From Deltaproteobacteria bacterium (GTDB lineage Bacteria > Desulfobacterota > Desulfofervidia > Desulfofervidales > DG-60): a stretch of DNA of 8,965 nt. The notes under the pieces are model-generated. The model was not told the origin of the DNA and did no database searches. It worked only from the letters and a program-made list of their open reading frames with translations. Shown here one piece after another: positions 1 through 6,794 of this stretch. The translations under genes and the position numbers were made by a program. The stretch lies in NCBI GenBank assembly GCA_021163945.1, contig JAGGTC010000016.1, positions 1-8,965 on the forward strand, read 5' to 3'. The first letter of the stretch is position 1; each line of letters starts with the position of its first letter.

Positions 1-135
1 AAATATTGGAAAAGCGGGATCTGGAGAGACCCTACCAAGGCATCTAAAGAGAAAGGGGAGAGGCTCTTTTTATATCTAGTAGAAAAATTTAGGGAAATAA
101 TTGAAAAGGTAGAAAGATTTGGGGGAGAGGGATGA
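1..135 (+). CDS. Creatininase-family amidohydrolase, C-terminal fragment
   Basis: Frame 1 is open from the first base of the window to a TGA at 133-135, giving 44 residues; the start lies outside the window. The segment SGIWRDPTKASKEKGERLF resembles the C-terminal end of creatininase-family proteins, where a G-D-P-x-x-A-x-x-E-K-G-x-x-L-F pattern leads into a final amphipathic helix. Family members are metal-dependent hydrolases acting on cyclic amides such as creatinine, or on peptides (MftE in mycofactocin maturation). The active-site metal ligands lie upstream and are not visible, so the substrate cannot be inferred. The stop overlaps the next start as ATGA (132-135), which implies translational coupling with the M42 peptidase gene and a shared transcript. 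Confidence 0.72.
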   Translation, partial: KYWKSGIWRDPTKASKEKGERLFLYLVEKFREIIEKVERFGGEG

Positions 136-1178
136 GTGAGATAAAGGGGTTATTGAAGAGATTGTCTGAGGCTCATGGTATCTCAGGTTATGAAGATGAG
201 GTAAGGGGGATTTTAAAATCTGAGATAATGCCATATGTAGATGAGGTAAAGGTTGATAGGTTAGGAAACCTTATAGCTATAAAGAGGGGAAAGAGGCCCT
301 CTGTCATGATAGCAGCCCACCTTGATGAGATAGGGCTTATGGTAAGACATATAGAAGATGAGGGATTTATAAGGTTTTCCACTATAGGTGGCTGGTTTGA
401 CCAGACACTCTTAAATCAAAGGGTGGTTTTACATGGGGATAGGGGGAAGGTGTTTGGGGTTATAGGTTCAAAGCCACCCCATGTAATGAAGAAGGAAGAG
501 AGGGAAAGGCTTATAAAGTCAGATGATATGTTTATAGATATAGGTGCCTCTAGCAAGGAAGAGGCTGAGTCCATGGGCATCTCTATTGGGACACCTATTA
601 CAATAGATAGAAGATTTGTAGAACTTAAAAATGGGGTAGTTACTTGTAAGGCATTTGATAACAGGTCAGGCATTGTCATAATGATAGAGGCACTTAGAAG
701 GGCAAGTACAGAATTTGAGGTATATGCAGTAGGGACAGTGCAGGAAGAGGTTGGGCTAAAGGGGGCAAGGACTACAGCCTTTGAGCTAATGCCTGATGTT
801 GCCATAGCAACTGATGTCACAATAGCAGGTGGTCACCCTGGTTTAGAGAAAAAACACTTTAATGTAGAGATGGGAAAGGGGGCAGTAATCACTGTCTGTG
901 ATGCAAAGGGGAGGGGGATAATCACACCAAAATCGGTACTAAGATGGCTTAAGGGAACTGCAGAGAGGCACAAAATAAGATATCAGCTAAGTGTATTAGA
1001 GGGTGGGACAACTGATGCTACTGCCATCCTCCTTACAAGGTCTGGCATACCATCTGGCGTAATAAGTGTACCTACTAGGTATATCCACACACCCGTTGAG
1101 GTCTTAGATATAAACGACTTAGAAGAGTGTGCAAATCTTCTTGCAAGGGCAATAGAAGAGGTAGGAGAGTATTTTTAG
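132..1178 (+). CDS. M42-family metallopeptidase (aminopeptidase / FrvX-type)
   Basis: This 348-residue protein has the usual length of M42 (MH-clan) dinuclear metallo-aminopeptidases, which form large cytoplasmic tetrahedral oligomers and trim peptides. The metal and catalytic residues appear in the expected order: H63 and D65 in AAHLDEIGLMV, bridging D176 in FDNRSG, the catalytic E205-E206 pair in TVQEEVGLKGA, D228 in ATDVTIAGGHPG and H319 in YIHTPVE. The set is complete, so the enzyme should be active. Some family members are annotated as endoglucanases (CelM/FrvX), but the sequence supports a peptidase. The start is fixed by a GGGGGAG Shine-Dalgarno just upstream and by the ATGA overlap with the preceding gene. 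It converges on the mtrB-like gene, with about 50 bp between the two stops. Exact peptide specificity cannot be read from the sequence. Confidence 0.92.
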   Translation: MSEIKGLLKRLSEAHGISGYEDEVRGILKSEIMPYVDEVKVDRLGNLIAIKRGKRPSVMIAAHLDEIGLMVRHIEDEGFIRFSTIGGWFDQTLLNQRVVLHGDRGKVFGVIGSKPPHVMKKEERERLIKSDDMFIDIGASSKEEAESMGISIGTPITIDRRFVELKNGVVTCKAFDNRSGIVIMIEALRRASTEFEVYAVGTVQEEVGLKGARTTAFELMPDVAIATDVTIAGGHPGLEKKHFNVEMGKGAVITVCDAKGRGIITPKSVLRWLKGTAERHKIRYQLSVLEGGTTDATAILLTRSGIPSGVISVPTRYIHTPVEVLDINDLEECANLLARAIEEVGEYF

Positions 1179-1228
1179 TCTTTTAATCCTCCTTTGTACA
1201 AAGAGCGCCTTTGAAATCTCTACCTGAC

Positions 1229-3526
1229 CTAATAAGAATAGGTCAAGGTGAGCATCCCTATATGTGCCCTCCCTGTTGTATCATATGTTGCTGGAATAGG
1301 CTCTTCATCTCCATAATAGAGGTAGTTATACTCAAGTCCTAAGGCAAAATTTTTGCTTATCCGATAGGAGGTATTGAATACCAAATCAAGTTCCTTTATA
1401 TGGAGGTCAGAGTAACCTGGCACACTTGAGAAGTCATAATTATAGTAGCGTTCACGGGCCCCATCAGTCTCTGGGGCATACTCTAGTGGCCCCCCAAAAT
1501 TAATACCCTCTATATGTGCAGTTGTGCGGCTATAGGCAGAGGAGATATTAAAACTGAGATTATCAAAGGGGAGATAGCTTATAGTAGCAAGTGCTGTATA
1601 ACCATCCATAAAGTAATCTCCCTTTACCGCCTTTGAGCCATACAGGCTCGTTAGTGCACCACCACCTCAGCCATCATAGATAGGTTCACAGAGAAGTGTG
1701 CTTGTCTTCCCATGCCTGTAGAGGAAAGAGCCCGTAAGGCTTAGCCTCTCAGATAGGGCATACCATAGGCTTACTGAGGGTTCATGTGACCAGTTCCTCC
1801 AGCCATTTGCCAGGTCATTTTCCTCCTTTTTCCAGCGATAAAAGGCAGAAAGTGACAAATTGTCCATTATAGGCAATGTAATGTCAAATCTTATATTATC
1901 AGTCCTTGTAGGTTGATTGGTAAGGGTGGTGTTTCTTGCGGCCTGAAGCTCCCAATACTGGGTACCACCATTAAATGGACCTCCGGGATTTGTAGCCATC
2001 TCACCTACAAATGCCCCATTTACACTGGCAAAGGGGTGTGCGATACTCTCAAATCTATAAATTAGCCTTGCCGTTACAGGCAACCTTAAGATAGGCTTAC
2101 CAGCTATGGAAAGATTAAATGGGAGCCTATACCTTGCATTTATCCCGATCTTTGCCATATGCTCCTCTGTGTCATCATCCCCCTGGGTATAATCAAAATC
2201 CCGATGGATTTGTCTCCATCTATAGCTTCCCCTCAGTGTTATCCCTGGCATAAGCAGATAGGCACTATCAAGGCCCACTTCCCACTCATCCCTAGACATG
2301 GCTGAATCTCTTACATAGTCAGGATTAAGGCTGTTATAGGATAGAGCAGGATTGTGGTCATACCAGGTATAGCCTGCATTTGGCCCAGCGCCAGACTTTG
2401 GTTGGTTACTCTGCACATATTTAGCCTCATTTGCTAGATCCAACCATCTAAAGTGGACATTTAATGATAGTCCTGGAATCATAGAGTTTGACAACCTTGA
2501 GAATACACTCTTTAGGTTAAACCTCAGGTTCTCATCATAATTTTGTGTGCGTGAGCTAATCCCGTTTACAAAGAACCCAGTACTTACAGAGGGAAAATAG
2601 GCATTTACCTTTGCTATGTGAGACCACTTCCTTGATTTGGGAAGCTCACCATATTCGTGTCTCCCTGTATATTGAATCCTATCATCAAAAATGGGCCCCT
2701 TTCCACCAGGGTGAACCGGGGTATCATAGGTAATCTCAGGGGCCACTGCATTTTCACCAAATTTTCTATCAAGATATTCATAACTAACAGTAAACCTCCC
2801 TATTCTGTTTCTGTGTGTAGCAACAAATCCGCCAACATAGTCCTTGATGTATTCATTGACCCTCTTTCCTGTAGATACCACATGGCAGGCAGAGCACTTT
2901 CCACCCATAGTAAGGGCTTGCCTTTTACCCCTCCTTACCTCCTTCCTGTAATTAAAGAATGGCTTAATCTCTATAGGGAGTCCTGAAAGAAATTTTTCTG
3001 TGGGGACCCTTAAGGTATTTTTAACCTGCATCTCAGAGCGCATTATCCCATATTCCCTTCCTCCCTGGAGGTCAGTATAGGTCACAAAAGGAGGTATTGC
3101 ATTTGCTGGTTTCCCTTCTGCATCTAGCTTATTTGTCTTTGCCCCATATAGATTCGTCAATGGGTCGTGGTCAAGCCAGTGCCAGAAGCGCCAGTATTCA
3201 AACTCTGTAGTTACATACCTCTGCATGTCTACATTGGCATGATATGCCTGGTCCTCATCTTCATAGTAGTTCCCACCACCTGAAAAATAGGCATTGTTTA
3301 TCCTACCAGATATCTCCCAATCAACATTAGGGTTTGCACCTGTATTTAGTACATCATACTCCCCTACCTTAACCTTTGTCTTTGCATCAACCCCTGCACC
3401 ATGGACACCAGTCTTTACCTTGATATGTACATCTTTAACTGCATCCTCAACCCCTTGGGCCCAAACCTTGGATAAGAAAAGCCCACAAGCAAAAACCATT
3501 AAGAAGATAAATGCCTTTCTCAACAT
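1229..3526 (-). CDS. mtrB: MtrB/PioB-family outer-membrane beta-barrel with in-frame UGA (candidate selenoprotein)
   Basis: This is the porin sheath of an outer-membrane electron conduit, expected to hold the decaheme cytochrome encoded just upstream. Residues 1-23 form a signal peptide, with likely cleavage after VWA. The mature N-terminal region contains the MQRYVTTEFEYWRFWHWLDHDPL-like stretch (101-123) that I recognise from this family; the rest is aromatic-rich alternating beta-strands ending in the aromatic C-terminus LTYSY. A c-type heme motif CSACH sits at 211-215. The frame is broken once, by TGA at 1667-1669 (codon 620), and stays in the same frame for 145 more codons to a TAG. Read through, the product is 765 residues, in the size range of MtrB (about 700) and PioB (about 810). 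Stopping at the UGA would remove the last strands and the C-terminal signal for barrel insertion. The start has AGGAGG 7 nt upstream and lies 17 bp after the mtrA stop. Family assignment is firm; selenocysteine readthrough is inference. Confidence 0.85.
1635..1669 (-). promoter_or_regulatory. Recoding candidate: in-frame UGA plus SECIS-like hairpin
   Basis: On the minus strand the TGA at 1669-1667 is followed by 22 nt and then a UGUAU loop (1644-1640), closed by a perfect GAGCC/GGCTC stem (1649-1645 with 1639-1635). Known bacterial SECIS elements sit within the coding region just after the UGA, with the apical loop about 16-37 nt downstream and a G among the first loop bases; this hairpin satisfies both. 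It lacks the longer lower stem of E. coli fdhF, and a 5-bp stem can occur by chance. It is followed by AAAG and not by a U-run, so it does not look like a terminator. Confidence 0.5.
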
Positions 3527-3543
3527 AGTAGCCCTCCTCTATA

Positions 3544-4566
3544 TTATCTGGTTAATGCCCTCCCCTGTCCGGGCACTGAGAGCGAGGGAAGGTCAGAACC
3601 ATGGATCTGGGAATGACACTGGGTACACTTTGTTGTAAATGCCGCTTTAAAGCCCCCTGCAGGAAATGGCCCATGGTATACGGGTCCTTCACCTGCATTT
3701 TCTTCTAAGATATTCCTAAATTTTTCAGGGGGCTCACCTACCCCACCCTTTGCCCCTGCATGGAAGTGAAACTCGTGGCACTGTAGACAGAGAAATGGCT
3801 CATTTTGCTTTAGGAGATTGTTTGCCACAGTCCCATGAGGCTCATGGCAAATAGTGCAATCCTCTACTACTGGTGCATGTTCATAGACAAATGGCCCTTG
3901 GTATCCTGCATGGCACCTAAAACAAAGGTCATTTATCCTCTCCTCTGTCTTTAGCATCCTCACAGGGGAGCCATGGACAGCATGACAATCGCTGCATGTC
4001 ATCCTCTTTCTTCCAGTCCTCTCCTGCTCCCAGATAGGGTGATGTGATGGGTAAAGGGTCTTCATCCTTATGTCTTGGTGACAGTCATAACAGAGCTTTG
4101 GCTCAGCCTTTACTAAAAGTTTTTCTTCTTTTTTACCATGGACTTTGTGGCAATCAGTACAGGCATTCCCGTTTAAGGGGTGCTCACTTGTCCTCCAATA
4201 GGGCTCATTATGGCACTGAAGGCATATCTCTGATTTCTCAGCAGGGGTTAGGCTTTTGAATGTTAAGATATCCTTTGGTTCAGTTGACTCTACATGGATG
4301 CTCCCAGGGCCATGGCATCCCTCACAGCCCTTCCTTGCCCCTACTGCCTCAAATGTTGCAAGACGCCCATGGATAGACCTTTTAAATGCAGAATAAATCT
4401 CCTCATGGCAATCACTACAGGCCTTACTGCCTACATACTCTGCCCCTTCAATTGTTGGAATTTGTGCTTTTATTGAAATGAATTTATGAGCACAACAAGA
4501 GAGGCCAAAAACCACTAAGACCAAAACAACATAATATATTGCCTTTAGATACGTCTTATCCCTCAT
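3544..4566 (-). CDS. mtrA: MtrA/DmsE-family decaheme c-type cytochrome
   Basis: This 340-residue periplasmic cytochrome should conduct electrons through the MtrB-type barrel encoded next to it. Ten CXXCH heme motifs begin at Cys 50, 81, 115, 136, 159, 191, 215, 237, 260 and 314, matching the ten hemes and the length (about 333) of Shewanella MtrA. The ending CTQCHSQIHGSDLPS is typical of the MtrA/DmsE/PioA group. A hydrophobic N-terminal segment (about 9-26) should export the protein. It ends in SCC (23-25), which resembles a lipobox but does not fit well, so a lipoprotein form is possible but unsupported. I chose ATG 4566 over the upstream ATG 4614 because it has a GGAGGGGGTG Shine-Dalgarno, and because ATG 4614 falls inside the promoter. 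The direction of electron flow (metal reduction or oxidation) cannot be told from the sequence. Confidence 0.94.
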   Translation of the reverse strand: MRDKTYLKAIYYVVLVLVVFGLSCCAHKFISIKAQIPTIEGAEYVGSKACSDCHEEIYSAFKRSIHGRLATFEAVGARKGCEGCHGPGSIHVESTEPKDILTFKSLTPAEKSEICLQCHNEPYWRTSEHPLNGNACTDCHKVHGKKEEKLLVKAEPKLCYDCHQDIRMKTLYPSHHPIWEQERTGRKRMTCSDCHAVHGSPVRMLKTEERINDLCFRCHAGYQGPFVYEHAPVVEDCTICHEPHGTVANNLLKQNEPFLCLQCHEFHFHAGAKGGVGEPPEKFRNILEENAGEGPVYHGPFPAGGFKAAFTTKCTQCHSQIHGSDLPSLSVPGQGRALTR

Positions 4567-4570
4567 CTCA

Positions 4571-4580
4571 CACCCCCTCC
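4571..4580 (-). promoter_or_regulatory. Shine-Dalgarno deciding the mtrA start
   Basis: GGAGGGGGTG on the minus strand ends 4 nt before ATG 4566, with its GGAGG core 9 nt away. The alternative in-frame ATG at 4614 has only an A/T-rich stretch upstream, so this site supports the shorter 340-residue protein. Confidence 0.75.
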
Positions 4581-4602
4581 ATTCACACCATAGACAAAAA
4601 CT

Positions 4603-4631
4603 TTTATATAACATTAAAATCTTTTTGTCAA
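4603..4631 (-). promoter_or_regulatory. Sigma70-type promoter for the mtrA-mtrB operon
   Basis: On the minus strand TTGACA (4631-4626) is separated by exactly 17 nt from TATAAA (4608-4603), close to a consensus housekeeping promoter. Transcription would begin near 4596, leaving about a 30-nt leader before the mtrA ATG at 4566. The strong match suggests substantial basal expression; no obvious operator palindrome overlaps this promoter. Confidence 0.75.
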
Positions 4632-4646
4632 AAATTTTTTTCTCTC

Positions 4647-4675
4647 TTGACAGAATATACCATATATGGTATATT
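4647..4675 (+). promoter_or_regulatory. Sigma70-type promoter for the nrdD operon
   Basis: TTGACA (4647-4652) is followed by 17 nt and TATATT (4670-4675), predicting a start near 4682 and a leader of about 28 nt before the nrdD ATG. A perfect 22-bp inverted repeat (4654-4675) fills the spacer and the -10 box, so a dimeric protein bound there would block RNA polymerase. Its -35 box lies 15 bp from the -35 box of the divergent mtrAB promoter. Confidence 0.78.
4657..4672 (+). promoter_or_regulatory. NrdR-like box 1
   Basis: ATACCATATATGGTAT is a perfect palindrome matching 12 of 16 positions of the NrdR consensus as I recall it (acaCwAtATaTwGtgt), including the invariant-looking C, A, AT and G core positions. 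It overlaps the promoter spacer and -10 of the nrdD operon. NrdR is a zinc-finger/ATP-cone repressor that senses (d)ATP and controls ribonucleotide reductase genes, so both sequence and location fit. No nrdR gene is in the window. Confidence 0.7.
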
Positions 4676-4687
4676 TTGGCTCCGATA

Positions 4688-4703
4688 ATACAATATATAG
4701 GGA
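4688..4703 (+). promoter_or_regulatory. NrdR-like box 2
   Basis: ATACAATATATAGGGA matches 13 of 16 positions of the same NrdR consensus, although it is a less perfect palindrome than box 1. Its centre is 31 bp (about three helical turns) from that of box 1, with a 15-bp linker, the tandem spacing typical of NrdR operators. It lies just downstream of the predicted transcription start and reaches into the nrdD Shine-Dalgarno region (AGGGAAAGG). Confidence 0.68.
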
Positions 4704-4709
4704 AAGGCC

Positions 4710-6794
4710 ATGCAGGAGATAAAGACCATCATTAAGAGGGATGGCAGGGAGGTGCCATTTGATGTCTCCCGCATCCAGAAGGCGATCTTTAAGGCGGCCC
4801 AGGCAGTAGGTGGAAGTGACCAGGTAACCGCCTGGAGGCTGGCCATTCAGGTATATGATTATTTGATAAAGACACAGAACCTAAAGCCTACAGTAGAAGA
4901 GGTACAGGATGTTGTAGAGAAGGTCTTGATTGAAAATGGTCATGCAAGGACAGCAAAGGCATACATCCTCTACAGGGATAAGCGTACACAGATAAGGACA
5001 GCAAAGGCACTGCTCTTAAATATTGAAAAGACCATTAGTGAATACATAAATCAAACAGACTGGAGGATTAAGGAGAATGCCAATATTGATTACTCCCACT
5101 CTGGTCTTATGCTTCATACAGCCGGGGCAGTTATTGCAAATTATGTGCTAAACAATGTCTATACAAAGGAGATAAAGGATGCCCATGTAAATGGCTTCTT
5201 CCATATCCATGATTTAGGTATGGGCACCTCAGGTTATTGTGCTGGTTGGAGTCTAAAGCAGCTCCTAAATGAGGGATTTAATGGCCCCAAAAATAAGGTG
5301 GCTGCAGGCCCGCCAAAGCACTTTGATACTGCCCTTGGGCAGATGGTAAATTTTTTGGGCACACTTCAAAATGAGTGGGCAGGGGCTATGGCATTTAATA
5401 ACTTTGACACACTCCTTGCCCCCTATATTCGGGCCGATAGACTCTCCTATAAGGAAGTAAAACAGGGGATCCAGCAGTTTATATTCTCTGTAAATACTAC
5501 CTCAAGGTGGGGAGGGCAGAGCCCCTTTACCAATATTACCCTTGACCTTACTATCCCTGAGCACTTCAGGAGGGAGGCAGTCTCTTATGGGGGGAAGGTG
5601 TTAGATGAGACCTATGCCGATTATCAAAAAGAGGTGGATATGATTAATAAGGCATTTATTGAAGTTATGCTAGGAGGGGACTATCAAGGGCGCGTCTTCC
5701 CATTTCCTATCCCAACATACAATGTAACAAAGGAGTTTGATTGGGACAGTGAAAATAGCAATCTGCTCTTTGAGATGACCGCAAAATATGGGACCCCATA
5801 TTTCCAAAACTTTATAAACTCTGACCTAAATCCTGAGGATGTAAGGAGTATGTGCTGCAGGCTTTCTATGGATTTAAGGGAACTCAGGCACAAGACCGGA
5901 GGCCTATTTGGCTCTGGGGATGCTACTGGTTCAATTGGTGTAGTAACACTTAATATGCCAAGGCTTGCCTATCTTTCCAAAGGAGATTCAGAAAAATTCT
6001 TTAACCTCATTGAAAAATATATGCTTTTGGCAAAGACCTCACTAGAGATAAAAAGGAAGATGTTAGAGGATAACCTAAAGAAGGGGCTATATCCATATAC
6101 TGCTAGGTACCTCCCCTCATTCAAAAATCACTTCTCTACCATTGGTCTTATAGGAATGAATGAGGCATGCCTTAACCTCTTGGGAAAAAACATTGCCACA
6201 GAAGAAGGAAGAAAATTGGCCTTGGCTGTACTCTCCTTTATGAGAAAAAAGATTGTCTCCTTCCAGCAAGAGACAGGAAATCTCTATAATCTAGAGGCTA
6301 CACCAGCAGAGGGGACTTCCTATCGCCTAGCAAAGATTGACAAACAGGAGTTTCCAGATATCATTACCGCTGGTACAGATTCTACCCCTTATTATACAAA
6401 CTCTACCTGGCTTCCGGTTGAATATACAGATGACCCAATCTTGGCCTTAGAACTGCAAGAGGAACTCCAAACAAAGTATACAGGTGGCACAGTCTTCCAC
6501 TTCTTTTTGGGTGAGGCACTACCTAGTGCAGAGGCCTGCAAGCTCTTAGTAAGGCGTATCCTATCTAGGTACCGTATCCCCTATCTATCTATTACGCCTA
6601 CTTTTAGTGTATGCCCAAAACATGGCTATCTTAATGGGGAACATTGGCACTGTCCACACTGTGGTGCCGAGACAGAGGTCTACTCACGTGTAGTAGGCTA
6701 TTACAGACCTGTTTCAAATTGGAATAAGGGGAAGCAAGAAGAATACAAGCAGAGAAAATTCTTTAAGTTTGATGAGATCTTGGGGGTACATTAA
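4710..6794 (+). CDS. nrdD: Class III anaerobic ribonucleoside-triphosphate reductase, large subunit
   Basis: This 694-residue glycyl-radical enzyme reduces ribonucleoside triphosphates to deoxyribonucleotides without oxygen. An N-terminal ATP-cone (about 4-95, beginning IIKRDGREVPFDVSRIQKAI) is the allosteric dATP/ATP sensor. The barrel domain contains MCCRL with C382-C383, the region of the thiyl-radical cysteine. Near the C-terminus C635, H638, C648 and C651 form the structural zinc site (CPKHG ... CPHC), followed by the glycyl radical residue G663 in RVVGYYRPVSNW. All key elements are present and the length is normal. One His replaces a Cys of the four-Cys site known from the T4/E. coli enzymes; I believe this is common in this subgroup. 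An AGGGAAAGG Shine-Dalgarno precedes the ATG. The activase gene nrdG lies at the far end of the same operon. Regulation by NrdR is likely from the tandem boxes upstream. Confidence 0.96.
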   Translation: MQEIKTIIKRDGREVPFDVSRIQKAIFKAAQAVGGSDQVTAWRLAIQVYDYLIKTQNLKPTVEEVQDVVEKVLIENGHARTAKAYILYRDKRTQIRTAKALLLNIEKTISEYINQTDWRIKENANIDYSHSGLMLHTAGAVIANYVLNNVYTKEIKDAHVNGFFHIHDLGMGTSGYCAGWSLKQLLNEGFNGPKNKVAAGPPKHFDTALGQMVNFLGTLQNEWAGAMAFNNFDTLLAPYIRADRLSYKEVKQGIQQFIFSVNTTSRWGGQSPFTNITLDLTIPEHFRREAVSYGGKVLDETYADYQKEVDMINKAFIEVMLGGDYQGRVFPFPIPTYNVTKEFDWDSENSNLLFEMTAKYGTPYFQNFINSDLNPEDVRSMCCRLSMDLRELRHKTGGLFGSGDATGSIGVVTLNMPRLAYLSKGDSEKFFNLIEKYMLLAKTSLEIKRKMLEDNLKKGLYPYTARYLPSFKNHFSTIGLIGMNEACLNLLGKNIATEEGRKLALAVLSFMRKKIVSFQQETGNLYNLEATPAEGTSYRLAKIDKQEFPDIITAGTDSTPYYTNSTWLPVEYTDDPILALELQEELQTKYTGGTVFHFFLGEALPSAEACKLLVRRILSRYRIPYLSITPTFSVCPKHGYLNGEHWHCPHCGAETEVYSRVVGYYRPVSNWNKGKQEEYKQRKFFKFDEILGVH

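Noticed and set aside
1179..1228. Bidirectional terminator between the convergent M42 and mtrB genes
   Set aside because: Short self-complementary pieces exist (CTTTGTACAAAG and CAAAG-GCGCT-CTTTG), but there is no strong G+C-rich stem with a T-run on either strand, so no terminator can be supported.
1229..1609. A separate small minus-strand gene starting at ATG 1609, with a GGGAG-like ribosome site 8 nt upstream
   Set aside because: It is in the same frame as the upstream barrel gene, encodes typical C-terminal beta-strands, and has no signal peptide of its own, so it could not be exported as an independent protein. It is better read as the end of mtrB after the UGA.
1667..1669. Genome-wide reassignment of UGA to Trp or Gly
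   Set aside because: No other in-frame TGA occurs in the window's genes, Trp is encoded by TGG throughout, and TGA ends rmuC and the creatininase gene at positions overlapped by well-placed downstream starts.
2657..2986. Plus-strand open frame opposite mtrB, and similar antisense frames opposite the other genes
   Set aside because: These lie fully inside well-supported genes on the other strand, have low-complexity Ser/Leu/Pro-rich products with no recognisable motif, and lack convincing ribosome sites.
4567..4614. Longer mtrA starting at ATG 4614
   Set aside because: That ATG lies in the spacer of the predicted mtrAB promoter, upstream of the -10 box, and has no Shine-Dalgarno; the added 16 residues would precede the signal peptide.
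4944..5009. Direct repeat of AGGACAGCAAAGGCA within nrdD
   Set aside because: It encodes two RTAKA segments of the ATP-cone region with the same codons; only two short copies exist and the protein is normal in length, so chance or codon bias explains it.
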